DNA of 17,875 bases from Desulfobacteraceae bacterium (GCA_020349865.1 CP070700.1:3712218-3730092); one strand, 5' to 3'. Positions 5,735-14,383 are shown, counted from the stretch's first letter. Numbers and translations: made by a program. Notes: generated by a model from the sequence alone, not told the origin.

Positions 5735-7601
5735 AGTCTCGGGAAGTAAAATCCCTTTATTTGTCTCTATTACGGCCGTAATCATGGCCCTATTCCATCT
5801 CTATACCTCGGGATTTGGCAGATTTCCGGCATTGCAGCAGAGATCTATCCATTTGGCCTTTGCCCTTATTCTAACATTCTACCTCTATCCAGTTCGAAAG
5901 AAAGGGTTTCCGAAGAAATGGTCATCAGGCATAAATATCCTCTCTTCCATCGGTGCACTCCTCTGTTGCGGGAATATTGCTTTTGTTATCTATTATGTCC
6001 TGTATGAACGTGCAGGGGCAGCAACAAGAATCGACATCGTCCTTGGCTTTATATTAATCATCCTGGTTTTGGACATGACGAGAAGGATAATGGGGTGGGC
6101 CTTACCTATTATCACTTTGGTATTTATCGCCTACGGCTTCTTAGGTTCCCACATAGATCTTCCGTATATCACCCACTCCGGAATGGATATTTCCCGTTTT
6201 ATTGCCTACACCTATTTGAGTACGGAGGGGCTTTTTACCGTTCCTTTGGGAGTGTCTGCAACGTTTATTGCTGTTTTCGTTATCTTTGCTGCCTTTTTGG
6301 TAAACTCGGGAGTTGGTAGTTTTTTTATGGATGCCGCTAATGCCATTGCCGGGGATAAAACAGGCGGGCCGGCCAAAGTGGCGGTTGTATCGAGCGCTCT
6401 AATGGGATCGGTTTCAGGAAGCGCTGTCGGTAATGTGGTGACAACCGGTTCAGTCACTATCCCCTTAATGAAGAAGATGGGTTTTCCGGCGATATTAGCA
6501 GCAGGAATTGAAGGAACGGCCTCTACAGGAGGCCAAATAATGCCTCCTCTTATGGGAGCTGCAGCCTTTATTATAGCCAGTGTAATAGGAAAACCCTATT
6601 TAACCATATGTATTGCAGCCTTCATTCCTGCGGTACTTTCTTTTCTGTCTGTATACGTTATTGTGCACTTTGAGGCTGAAAGATACGGCATTAGGGGTCT
6701 ACCCAAAGCAGACCTCCCCAGGCTTTGGCCGGTGTTAAAAAAGAGAGGACATCTTGTTCTCCCGATAGTCATTTTAGTTTTAATGCTGGTAATGGGTTCT
6801 ACTGCTATGAAAGCCGGCTTCTATTCCATAATTGCAGTGGTCATTGTAAGTGTCTTTCAAAAGGACACCCGAATGGGAATCAAAAGAATTCTTTTGGCCA
6901 TGGAGAATGGGGCCAGGGCAGTGCTTCCCATTGCCGCAGCATGTGCCTGTTCCGGTATTGTCGTTGGTGTACTCACTCTGACCGGGCTGGGACTGAAAAT
7001 ATCCTACTTGTTGGTGGAACTTGCTCATGGGAGCTTGCCTGTTCTTTTGTTGCTGGCCATGCTTGCCTCTATTTTACTTGGGATGGGCATAACTACCACG
7101 GCAGCGTATTTGCTGGTGGCCATAATAATAGCTCCGGTACTCGTTCGGATGGGCGTGCCCGCTCTGGCTGCACATATGTTTGTCTTTTACTATGCTGTTA
7201 TTTCTACAATTACTCCTCCCGTTGCCCTTGCTGCTTATGCAGCCGCTGGAATCGCTAAGACTGACCCTTTTAAGACCGCACTGGTTGGATTTCGGGTGGG
7301 GATCGCCAAGTTTGTGGTTCCTTTCTATATCATTTACACTCCCGATATAATGCTGGTTTCGGCCAATCCATTTAGAGCCGTATTTGCCCTGGCCATGTCT
7401 TTTGCGGGCATATGGGCTTTAGCAGGTGGTGCATGTGGATATGTGTTCAGGGAACTCAAGGTCTATGAAAGATTGATTCTTTTGGCCTGTATTCCTCTAA
7501 CTATCCCCTATAGCTTTTTATGGAATATAACAGGTGCAGGGATTATAGTAGCCATTACTGTTTACTTATGGTTGAGTAAAGGGAGAGCAAAAAGTGTATG
7601 A
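5724..7601 (+). CDS. TRAP transporter fused permease (DctQ-DctM type, TAXI associated)
   Basis: At 625 residues this is the fused small-plus-large permease that works with TAXI receptors, driving uptake with the sodium or proton gradient. The first four or so membrane segments, to about residue 120, correspond to the DctQ part. The rest is the multi-span DctM part, with the conserved stretch MGSVSGSAVGNVVTTGSVTI followed by IEGTASTGGQIMPPLMGAAA, and in the second half LLGMGITTTAAYLLVAIIIA and ISTITPPVALAAYAAAGIA. AAAAGGA upstream of the ATG at 5724 is a good ribosome site inside the preceding gene. The stop overlaps the next ATG as ATGA, so permease and dehydrogenase are translationally coupled. 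The whole protein is hydrophobic with no frameshift. Confidence 0.95.
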   Translation: MTDKVSGSKIPLFVSITAVIMALFHLYTSGFGRFPALQQRSIHLAFALILTFYLYPVRKKGFPKKWSSGINILSSIGALLCCGNIAFVIYYVLYERAGAATRIDIVLGFILIILVLDMTRRIMGWALPIITLVFIAYGFLGSHIDLPYITHSGMDISRFIAYTYLSTEGLFTVPLGVSATFIAVFVIFAAFLVNSGVGSFFMDAANAIAGDKTGGPAKVAVVSSALMGSVSGSAVGNVVTTGSVTIPLMKKMGFPAILAAGIEGTASTGGQIMPPLMGAAAFIIASVIGKPYLTICIAAFIPAVLSFLSVYVIVHFEAERYGIRGLPKADLPRLWPVLKKRGHLVLPIVILVLMLVMGSTAMKAGFYSIIAVVIVSVFQKDTRMGIKRILLAMENGARAVLPIAAACACSGIVVGVLTLTGLGLKISYLLVELAHGSLPVLLLLAMLASILLGMGITTTAAYLLVAIIIAPVLVRMGVPALAAHMFVFYYAVISTITPPVALAAYAAAGIAKTDPFKTALVGFRVGIAKFVVPFYIIYTPDIMLVSANPFRAVFALAMSFAGIWALAGGACGYVFRELKVYERLILLACIPLTIPYSFLWNITGAGIIVAITVYLWLSKGRAKSV

Positions 7602-8542
7602 ATAATATAACAATCGTTGGTGCGGGAACCATGGGCCACGCTCTGGCACAGGTATTTGCTCAGGGAGGGTATCAGGTCTTCTTGCATGATATTTCCGAAG
7701 AGATCCTAAAGCAGGCCCGCAGGCTCATCGCATCCAATTTAGAGACCCTCTCAGAAGTGGGCCTTTTCGATCCGAATGGAAAACATGCAATCTTAGAAGA
7801 GCGGATTACTTACACCACTGACTTGGCTATGGCTGTGGCCACATCAGAACTGGTTATCGAGGCTATAGTCGAGGACCAGGAGGCCAAAAAAACCCTTTTT
7901 TCCGAGTTGGATCGACTTTCTCCAGCAGAAGCAATACTGGCCAGCAACACCTCCTATCTGGATATCTATCAATTTGTGGAAACCAAACGACCGGGTAAAG
8001 TGATCATCACCCACTGGTTTGCCCCACCTCATATTGTCCCCTTAGTGGAGATTGTGCCAGGACCGTGCACCAGTCCTGAGACTGTGACGACGGTCAAGAC
8101 GGTAATAGATGAATTGGGCAAGCAAACAATTGTACTAAACAAGTTTCTTCCCGGTTTTATTGCCAATCGGTTGCAGGCGGCTCTCAGCCTTGAGGTATAT
8201 CATCTTCTGGACCATGGGTATGCTACACCGGAGGACATTGACCGGGCCACCAAGGCAAGCTTTGGCCTGCGCATGCCCATTCTGGGCTTAGTAAAGCGAG
8301 TGGATTTCACAGGGTTGGACCTGGCTCAGAAGGCCCTCCGCAACAAGTCATATGGCCCCCCGCCGGTTAAGGGGCGGTCTGGGGTAGTTGATTCGATGGT
8401 TTCTCAGGGTAGGTTGGGGGTAAAAGTCGGCAAAGGCTTTTATGATTATGGAGACACACCAATCGAGGAAATCCTAAGGGAAAGAGACTTGAAGCTTCTG
8501 AAATTGAGAAGTTTTTTATTTGACCTGGGAGAGCTCGATTGA
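7598..8542 (+). CDS. 3-hydroxyacyl-CoA dehydrogenase-family NAD enzyme
   Basis: The N-terminal Rossmann fold has the GAGTMG loop (Gly8, Gly10, Gly13) and an Asp31 at the end of the second strand that favours NAD. Catalytic positions fit the family: Ser116/Ser119 in SNTS, His139 in THWFAPPH, Glu151 in PLVEIV (12 residues after the histidine, as in the mitochondrial enzyme) and Asn190 in PGFIANRLQ. The helical C-terminal domain is present; 314 residues is the normal short form without a hydratase. The HWFxPPHxVPLVEIVPG version of the motif also occurs in relatives that oxidise free hydroxy acids, such as L-gulonate 3-dehydrogenase and carnitine dehydrogenase, so a non-CoA substrate is possible. 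It is translationally coupled to the permease by an ATGA overlap, suggesting that it oxidises the imported compound or its product. Confidence 0.9.
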   Translation: MNNITIVGAGTMGHALAQVFAQGGYQVFLHDISEEILKQARRLIASNLETLSEVGLFDPNGKHAILEERITYTTDLAMAVATSELVIEAIVEDQEAKKTLFSELDRLSPAEAILASNTSYLDIYQFVETKRPGKVIITHWFAPPHIVPLVEIVPGPCTSPETVTTVKTVIDELGKQTIVLNKFLPGFIANRLQAALSLEVYHLLDHGYATPEDIDRATKASFGLRMPILGLVKRVDFTGLDLAQKALRNKSYGPPPVKGRSGVVDSMVSQGRLGVKVGKGFYDYGDTPIEEILRERDLKLLKLRSFLFDLGELD

Positions 8543-8560
8543 GCTGCTGCGGTATTTCTC

Positions 8561-8749
8561 ATGAAAAGAACAAGAGCCATGGTCCTGACCGGGCCGCGTA
8601 GATTAGAAATGCAGGAATTTGACCTTCCTGATGTGGGAAAAGAGGATGGCATCCTCAAGCTTGAGTTGATCGGTGTTTGCGGATCAGACCCGGGGATCTA
8701 CAAGGGCAAGACCCGCGGAGCCCCAAGGCCCTATCCCATAACATCCTGA
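8561..8749 (+). pseudogene. Truncated zinc-dependent alcohol dehydrogenase (N-terminal fragment)
   Basis: The 62-residue frame begins MKRTRAMVLTGPRRLEMQEF and contains IGVCGSDPGIYKGKT, where the cysteine would be a catalytic zinc ligand of the GroES-like domain in medium-chain alcohol/polyol dehydrogenases. The sequence breaks just after PRPYPI, where family members continue into the PGHE zinc-binding motif, and then stops at TGA. A functional enzyme needs about 340-400 residues, so this is a remnant. It begins 18 bp after the hydroxyacyl-CoA dehydrogenase-type gene and was probably the last gene of that operon. The break coincides with a different coding trace from about 8737. Confidence 0.8.
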
Positions 8750-8850
8750 AACTGGGAACCCGCCCCGAAGAGGTGGGAGTCCAAGCGAAGCGCGGGCAAA
8801 TCACGAAGGCCTTCCAGCAGTCACTACGAAAAGACCGCTTCAATCTTTAG
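8737..8850 (+). pseudogene. Possible C-terminal tail of a transposase, insertion-sequence remnant
   Basis: In a frame shifted from the dehydrogenase fragment, the bases encode HNILKLGTRPEEVGVQAKRG and a further 17 residues before TAG at 8848-8850. HNxLKL just before a basic tail resembles the ends of DDE transposases of the IS1182 type (AHNLKKL-like). I cannot confirm this without a search. A short inverted repeat CACAAC/GTTGTG (8854-8859 and 8865-8870) follows the stop. From 8871 to 8967, up to the thiolase stop, I see nothing identifiable. Confidence 0.3.
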
Positions 8851-8967
8851 CCCCACAACCATGTGTTGTGTTGAGGCGCACTCATTAACCGGATCGACCA
8901 AAAGGAATTTCAAGCCGCAGGAGTTTTGAAAAGAATGAGGTGGGAATCCAGTCGCTACTCCCTTTAT

Positions 8968-10164
8968 TTATTGAGAAATCCTCTGCATATTTTCCCAGAT
9001 CATTGAATAGCCCTGCCCACGACCAACGCACATGGTCGTCAGCCCATACTTTGCACCAGGATATTCCTTGAAAAGCCCTGCCAAAAAGGCTACCAAACGA
9101 GGACCCGATGAGGCCAGGGGGTGGCCGTAGGCAATGGCACCTCCCCATTTATTAACTTTTGGATCATCCCATTTCATACCCAATCGGTCAATGCAGTAAA
9201 GTGACTGGACAGCGAATGCCTCGTTCAGCTCTATGATGTCTATATCGTCCATAGTCATCCCTGTCTTCTTAAGAACCTTTTGGGTGGCAGGTACCGGTGC
9301 TGTCCCCATGATAGTGGGATCCACGGCTGCCACAGCAGAAGCGATCCATCTCATCTTTGATCTGATGCCCAGTTCCTCTGCCTTCCTCTTACCCATTAGC
9401 AAAATAGCACCTGCACCATCGTTGAGTCCCGAGGCGTTGCCGGCCGTGACTCTCCCATTTTCCCTAAATGGTGTTTTAAGGTTTTTCAAACCTTCCAGTG
9501 TGGTATCAGGCCTGGGCTGTTGATCTCGATCTGCTACAAGCCTGTTTCCATCGGCCAGTTCAACGTCAAAAGGAATAATCATATCTTTCATCTTACCGGT
9601 TTCAATTGCCCGGTGGGCCTTTTTCTGGCTCTCAACGGCATAGGCATCTGCCATCTTTCTGGTAAACTCCGGGAAACGATCGTGAATGTTCTCTGCCGTC
9701 AGACCCATATTGAAGGCCGATGACCCACCCATCACCTCTTCAGATCTTGGGTGAGGATCACGCATAAATCCCATTGGCACATGTCCCATATGTTCCACAC
9801 CCCCGGCAACAAGACAGTCAGCCATCCCGCATGCGATGTAGGTAACACCATAACCGATGGCCGTAAGGCCCCCTGCGCACATCCGGTCTATTGAGCAGCC
9901 CGGGATCTCATAGCCCCAGTCAGCAAGCATCGTGACCATCCGGCCTAGGGTACCGCCCTGCTCCTTCATTTGATTAGTCACTCCCCAGATACTTTCTTCA
10001 ATCATATCCGGACTTACCTTCGGGTTCCGTTTTATAAGGGCCTTTAGTAAAGGAACTACCAGATCCTCGGCCCTGGTCTTCCAGAAGATGCCTTTTTCAC
10101 CAGCCCTTCCAAAGGCCGTTCTAACGGCGTCAACGACTACCACGTCGTTCAATTCTGTACCCAT
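8968..10164 (-). CDS. Thiolase (acetyl-CoA C-acyltransferase family)
   Basis: The enzyme either cleaves 3-ketoacyl-CoA with CoA or condenses two acyl-CoA units. The full thiolase fold is present in 398 residues: nucleophile Cys96 in DRMCAGGLTA, NEAFA at 314-318, His348 in YGHPLASSG, and Cys379 in TMCVGRGQG (normally CxGGGQG, so one glycine is arginine). The nucleophile motif DRMCAGG differs slightly from the commoner NRxCSSG. The ATG at 10162-10164 follows AAGGAG at eight bases. It lies 306 bp downstream of the LarA-family gene on the same strand, so it may be a separate transcription unit. Context suggests fatty or aryl acyl-CoA degradation; direction and substrate cannot be read from the sequence. 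Confidence 0.94.
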   Translation of the reverse strand: MGTELNDVVVVDAVRTAFGRAGEKGIFWKTRAEDLVVPLLKALIKRNPKVSPDMIEESIWGVTNQMKEQGGTLGRMVTMLADWGYEIPGCSIDRMCAGGLTAIGYGVTYIACGMADCLVAGGVEHMGHVPMGFMRDPHPRSEEVMGGSSAFNMGLTAENIHDRFPEFTRKMADAYAVESQKKAHRAIETGKMKDMIIPFDVELADGNRLVADRDQQPRPDTTLEGLKNLKTPFRENGRVTAGNASGLNDGAGAILLMGKRKAEELGIRSKMRWIASAVAAVDPTIMGTAPVPATQKVLKKTGMTMDDIDIIELNEAFAVQSLYCIDRLGMKWDDPKVNKWGGAIAYGHPLASSGPRLVAFLAGLFKEYPGAKYGLTTMCVGRGQGYSMIWENMQRISQ

Positions 10165-10470
10165 GTATTTATCTCCTTATCATTACACTACCATATGTTT
10201 AGGCTACATCAGAACTCATGTTTGGCGCCCTTGCAGGGTCGGTCATTTGATGAAAGTCATTTGCCATTGTCATTCCTGACATTTGCAGGAAACTGCTATG
10301 AAACGGACTCTTGTCAACAAAAATTTGATCAAAATTCACAGGCCCTTTTTACGCATTGACGGCCTGGGGTTGCATCGTGGCCCAAATAAAACTGTAGCAC
10401 ACCCTGGAGCAGCCCGTTTCACATTATTTATCCAAGGGGCGAGCGTCTCCTGAAAGTCCGCAGTTGAGGT
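10165..10470. other. Intergenic region upstream of thiolase with short repeats
   Basis: The gap holds three copies of GTCATT at 10242, 10256 and 10269, spaced 13-14 bp, and a perfect palindrome TTTGATCAAA at 10324-10333. On the minus strand a good -35, TTGACA (plus 10312-10317), lies between palindrome and repeats, but no convincing -10 follows at normal spacing. These are reasonable candidates for thiolase control. No gene or RNA was recognised. Confidence 0.35.
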
Positions 10471-11727
10471 TCAAGCCAGCCCCGGCCGTGGCTTCATGTA
10501 TTGCATGGTTCCGTCCTGGATGACAGCAACCTTTGCCCTGCCCGGGTAATCCTTTTCTAGGGTGGCTAAGGCCTCCGACCATGTTTTGACTATCTTGGCA
10601 TCATCAATATGGCAGAACAGATCGAGGCCGCTACGATCCGGGTAGGGGGAAAAGACAATCAACTTCTTCACGTTCAATCGATCCAGTGACCCTCTGACCC
10701 TTGGTTGATAATGGCGACCGCCATAATCAATCCCCCAACTGCGAAAGACATAATGGGGTACCTGCCCCTCAGGTGTATCGGAAATCAGAATAGCCGTGCC
10801 AACAGCACCAGGCTTCATGGTCATCGCTGCAAAACGATGGGTTATTGCGGATTCGCTGGCCTTTCCATAGGCATTGCACACAACAATATCATATCCCGTG
10901 GCATGGGGGATCCCGTAATGCTCCTTGCCCTCCTCTGCCCCGGCCGTATGGGTTGCCCTGAAGGGTCCAGCATAAAGATTGGTAATCTCTCCCCGGCGAT
11001 TGATCAAACAGTCAACCTTAAAGTTTAGGCCTGCCATATCCCCAGCAGCATCACACTCAGCCCGCATGATATTCTCATCAAAGTTGCCCAGCCCGGTACG
11101 ACTGGAATCCCTGTAGAATTGATTGTGAAGCTGGTTAATTGACTCAATACCTGCAACACCCGGCAGAATGATTTTTGCCCCACCACCAAAGCCCACATGG
11201 ATATGGGCGCAAATGCAGCCGATCCCGATTTTCAGATCGCAGCTCATGACTTCTCGGTTAAACCAGAGTTCTAACCCTGTTGGCGTCCGCCCCAGCTGTA
11301 CTGTGTTTTGGAAAGGATCATGGTTGTAAACCGCATATTGTTCAACAATCTCATCCCCCAATTTCTTTCGGGCATTGATCATATCATAGGCCCCATGAGC
11401 CCCCAGGGACCAGATGAATCGAATCTGCGTTTTGCTCATCCCGGCGCGATGAAGAGATTCAAGGACATATGGGACAACCGCCTTCACGGGTGTGGGTCTG
11501 GTCATGTCATCAAATATAATGACAGCCTGCCTTTTTCCTCTCGCCATTGCCTCAAGAGTAGATCCTCCAAGGGGGTGTTCGATTTTTTCCTTAATCTCGG
11601 TGGGACTGAGTCCAGGCTTATCAAATCCTGGCGAGGTAAGGTTGTCCACGTTCCACCGGTCAGAAAATGTCAACGTCCGTTCTCTATTTTCATGCCAGCG
11701 TCTTGATGGAATCGAAATTGTTTTCAT
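10471..11727 (-). CDS. LarA-family (DUF2088) nickel-pincer racemase/epimerase-like protein
   Basis: LarA racemises lactate with a nickel-pincer nucleotide bound to a lysine; homologues act on other 2-hydroxy acids. The residues known in Lactobacillus plantarum LarA appear in order: Asp74 and Arg77 in FDDMTRPTP, His111 in SLGAHGAYD, His175 and His177 in CICAHIHVGFGGGAK, the cofactor-anchoring lysine equivalent Lys185 in GGGAKIILPG, and His201 in QLHNQF. Length of 418 residues matches the family. The ATG at 11725 overlaps the iorB stop as ATGA, with GAGGGA upstream, so translation is coupled to the indolepyruvate oxidoreductase. The larB, larC and larE cofactor genes are not in the window. Coupling to an oxoacid oxidoreductase suggests an arylic or branched 2-hydroxy acid rather than lactate; that is inference. 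Confidence 0.85.
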   Translation of the reverse strand: MKTISIPSRRWHENRERTLTFSDRWNVDNLTSPGFDKPGLSPTEIKEKIEHPLGGSTLEAMARGKRQAVIIFDDMTRPTPVKAVVPYVLESLHRAGMSKTQIRFIWSLGAHGAYDMINARKKLGDEIVEQYAVYNHDPFQNTVQLGRTPTGLELWFNREVMSCDLKIGIGCICAHIHVGFGGGAKIILPGVAGIESINQLHNQFYRDSSRTGLGNFDENIMRAECDAAGDMAGLNFKVDCLINRRGEITNLYAGPFRATHTAGAEEGKEHYGIPHATGYDIVVCNAYGKASESAITHRFAAMTMKPGAVGTAILISDTPEGQVPHYVFRSWGIDYGGRHYQPRVRGSLDRLNVKKLIVFSPYPDRSGLDLFCHIDDAKIVKTWSEALATLEKDYPGRAKVAVIQDGTMQYMKPRPGLA

Positions 11728-12386
11728 AGGCGTCCCTCGCTGATCTTCCTTTGACGCCTCCCTGGAAATTGCCCCATTATTGAGGCGCCTTTATCAAAGG
11801 CCTTGAGATTGACATCCAGCTTGCTGGCAGGCAGCATGGTTATGATCACCTCCTTGAAACCTTCTCGGTCTATGGGGAGTTCAAGTATACGGGATGCAGC
11901 CCCTATCATAATGATATTTGCTAATATTGAATTCCCCAGTTTTATGGCCTCATCTGTTGCATCTAATAACAAAGGAAAAGATGATAATTCTGCAAGCGTT
12001 GCCCTAATCGCTTCTATGGAAGGATAGTCCAATTCCCCTGCAATAACACCTGCGGGATAGATCGGGCGGGTATTAGCCAAAACCTTTACTTCCTGATTGC
12101 CATAACCCATCAGAACCCTGATCGCCTCCACAGGCTCAAGGGCTAGGATGAAATGAGCTTTACCCTTTGGTATCTGAGGACTCCATGTGGATTTGGCAGA
12201 AACCCTGACGTGACTCATTACCGACCCGCCCCGCTGAGAGGCCCCAAATGTCTCCCCTATAGTAACATAGTAACCCTTGCGGACCAGCATATTCGACAAT
12301 ACCCTTGAGCCCAGGACATTTCCCTGACCGCCCACACCGGTAATGATAATATTATAGGGGTCTTTTATTAATTGGATCTTTCCCAT
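11724..12386 (-). CDS. iorB: Indolepyruvate:ferredoxin oxidoreductase, beta subunit
   Basis: This is the small subunit of the heterodimeric enzyme that converts aryl 2-oxo acids, CoA and oxidised ferredoxin to aryl acyl-CoA, CO2 and reduced ferredoxin. The 220 residues form the pyruvate ferredoxin oxidoreductase gamma-type domain: GVGGQGNVLGSRVLS (residues 17-31) near the N-terminus, then GETFGASQRGGSVMSHVRV, the family signature. The gene begins three bases after the iorA stop and overlaps the LarA-family start by four bases, giving a tight iorA-iorB-larA-like operon. Its partner lies immediately upstream. The assignment is firm for the family; indolepyruvate specificity is by homology only. 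Confidence 0.93.
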   Translation of the reverse strand: MGKIQLIKDPYNIIITGVGGQGNVLGSRVLSNMLVRKGYYVTIGETFGASQRGGSVMSHVRVSAKSTWSPQIPKGKAHFILALEPVEAIRVLMGYGNQEVKVLANTRPIYPAGVIAGELDYPSIEAIRATLAELSSFPLLLDATDEAIKLGNSILANIIMIGAASRILELPIDREGFKEVIITMLPASKLDVNLKAFDKGASIMGQFPGRRQRKISEGRL

Positions 12387-12389
12387 GCC

Positions 12390-14327
12390 TTATGCCGCCT
12401 CCTCCCTTCTAATTGCCTCCACCGGACAGATAAAGGAACAGACGCCGCAGCCCACACAAATGACCTCATCAATCTTCGCCTTCCTTTTCTCTTTATCCCA
12501 AATAAGGCCGGGACACCTGAATATGCGAGTGCACATGCGATTACAACCGCATTTTTCACCAAGACACGATGTTTCATCTACGCGCATCTCGTATTTTTTA
12601 ACGTGTTTCCTTTCAGGACTCAAAGCGCACGACTGTTGAAGGATCAAAACCTTGACACCTTCATCATTTTCTATAAGTCGATTGACTGTTTTCCGGGTTT
12701 CCTCCAAATCAAAAGGGTCTTTGATCTCTACCTTGGCACCGATGGCCTCGCATATCCCGGCAATGTCAATGCCTGGCACCTCATCGCCCATTGCATTGAC
12801 CATAAGACCGGGATGGGATTGAAATCCAGTCATGGCCGTACCACTATTATCCAGCACGACAAGCGTGATGTTCGATTTATGGTGCACTGCATTGATAAGG
12901 GCCGGGATCACTGCATGGAAGAAGGTAGAATCCCCACAAACTGCCAATATCGGTTGATCCATGCCAAACTGAGCAAATTTGCCGAACCCGCTGGCGAGTC
13001 CCGCCCCCGATCCCATAGCATGTAAGGTCTTGGTGGTGCTGAACCCACAGGGAAGTCGGCCCATGGCATAACAACCAATATCACCACAGACAAACCCTTT
13101 CCGGTTGTCCATTTGAAGGGCATTATGGATGCTCCAGAAGGATGCACGGTGAGGGCAGCCCGAACAAAATGTCCTTTGTCTATCAGGTATTGTAGCAAGA
13201 GTCGGCAGTTCGAGCTTTCTTTCATACTCCGGCGACATGGGGATATAATCGATTCCCAGGACTTTACTCAGGGCCGATATCACAAGATCAGAGTTCAGCT
13301 CTCCAGCCATGGGTATAGTCCCGTCATTCTTGCCATAAAAGGTCTTTACTCCGATTTCCTTAGCCTGTTCGGCAGCTAGAATCTTCACATTCTCTTCCAG
13401 AAAAGGCAGGACCTCTTCAACGATCATTATCTTGCCAGTCGTGGAGAGGTATCTTGTGAGCAGCTTCGGCGGCAATGGCCATGTAGGGCCCAACTTCAAC
13501 AGACCAACCCTGTCTTCAATCCCTAATAAACTAATGGCCTCTATGGAGTAAAGATTCCCTGCACTACTGGTAATGATCAACAGCTCGGGTTTTTCTGGTC
13601 CAAGATAGTTATTAAAAGGGCTCTCCTCAAAGATTTCTCTGGCCTTTTTTATTTTCTTCTGTTGCAGCCTATGCTTATAGCCCACGGGCGTACTCTCAGC
13701 CGGACCTATATCCGGGTCAAGCATAGGACCATGATTTTTGAACTCAGCATGACTTTCAACTTCTGGAAGTTTACCAAGCCTGACATTCCCGCTGGCATGT
13801 GACACACGAGTTACGCTTCGCACAACGACCACGTTTTTGATTTCTTCCGAGAGCTGAAACGCCCATTTGGTCATATCTTTCGCCTCCTGGAAATCTCCCG
13901 GCTCCAGAAGCGGAATCTCGAACATCCTGGCAAAATGGCGCGATTCGCCCTCGTTAGAGCTGGATAAAGCCCCCGGGTCATCACAGGTTACCAGGACCAT
14001 GCCCCCTCTGGTTCCGGAGAGACCAAGATGCAATAAAAAGTCTGATGCCACATTAACTCCATTCTGTTTCATAGCACGCAGAGATCTGAGGTTGGCAAAG
14101 GACGCTGCGGCAGCAACCTCCAGTGCCACTTTTTCGTTGGTTGACCACTCAATATTCAGGTTTCTTTCTCTGGCTATTCTGGAAAGACTCTCAATGATTT
14201 CTGAAGAAGGGGTACCTGGATATCCACTGGCAACGCTCACCCCTGCCTCTAATGCTCCGCGTGCAATGGCCTCATTGCCCATGAGCAAATGTTGAACTTC
14301 CTCATTTTGGTCTAATAAAACTGACAT
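12390..14327 (-). CDS. iorA: Indolepyruvate:ferredoxin oxidoreductase, alpha subunit
   Basis: The large subunit binds thiamine pyrophosphate and two 4Fe-4S clusters. N-terminal pyrimidine-binding domain: SGYPGTPSSEI (34-44) and NEKVALE with Glu65. Pyrophosphate-binding domain: CSGCPHR (388-394), CGDIGCYAMG (414-423) and GDS (465-467) to Asn494 in LDNSGT. The C-terminal ferredoxin domain carries cysteines 588, 593, 595, 599 and 605 around the first cluster and a classic CxxCxxCxxxCP at 624-635 for the second. The length of 645 residues is slightly over the archaeal enzymes. The ATG at 14325-14327 is preceded by GGGGGTCA. A 296-bp inserted element lies 56 bp upstream, between this gene and the FrhB-like gene. 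The operon order is iorA, iorB, LarA family. Confidence 0.95.
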   Translation of the reverse strand: MSVLLDQNEEVQHLLMGNEAIARGALEAGVSVASGYPGTPSSEIIESLSRIARERNLNIEWSTNEKVALEVAAAASFANLRSLRAMKQNGVNVASDFLLHLGLSGTRGGMVLVTCDDPGALSSSNEGESRHFARMFEIPLLEPGDFQEAKDMTKWAFQLSEEIKNVVVVRSVTRVSHASGNVRLGKLPEVESHAEFKNHGPMLDPDIGPAESTPVGYKHRLQQKKIKKAREIFEESPFNNYLGPEKPELLIITSSAGNLYSIEAISLLGIEDRVGLLKLGPTWPLPPKLLTRYLSTTGKIMIVEEVLPFLEENVKILAAEQAKEIGVKTFYGKNDGTIPMAGELNSDLVISALSKVLGIDYIPMSPEYERKLELPTLATIPDRQRTFCSGCPHRASFWSIHNALQMDNRKGFVCGDIGCYAMGRLPCGFSTTKTLHAMGSGAGLASGFGKFAQFGMDQPILAVCGDSTFFHAVIPALINAVHHKSNITLVVLDNSGTAMTGFQSHPGLMVNAMGDEVPGIDIAGICEAIGAKVEIKDPFDLEETRKTVNRLIENDEGVKVLILQQSCALSPERKHVKKYEMRVDETSCLGEKCGCNRMCTRIFRCPGLIWDKEKRKAKIDEVICVGCGVCSFICPVEAIRREEAA

Positions 14328-14383
14328 CTTGACCCCCGTTTCGTATGAAAAGAGTGCTCTACAATCTCGTAGTTATAATAATT

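Noticed and set aside
6725..7258. 177-codon cysteine-rich plus-strand frame within the TRAP permease
   Set aside because: It lies fully inside the permease gene in another frame; Cys/Ser/His-rich composition is a by-product of the hydrophobic coding sequence.
8885..9148. 87-codon minus-strand frame at the end of the thiolase
   Set aside because: It overlaps the thiolase C-terminus in another frame and shows no recognisable domain.
10242..10275. GTCATT repeats considered as a CRISPR-like array
   Set aside because: Units are only six bases with spacers of 7-8 bases and three copies, far outside CRISPR dimensions; no cas genes.
12372..13025. Long open frame of 217 codons on the plus strand opposite iorA
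   Set aside because: It is antisense to the TPP and ferredoxin regions of a clear iorA; its composition is that of a shadow frame.
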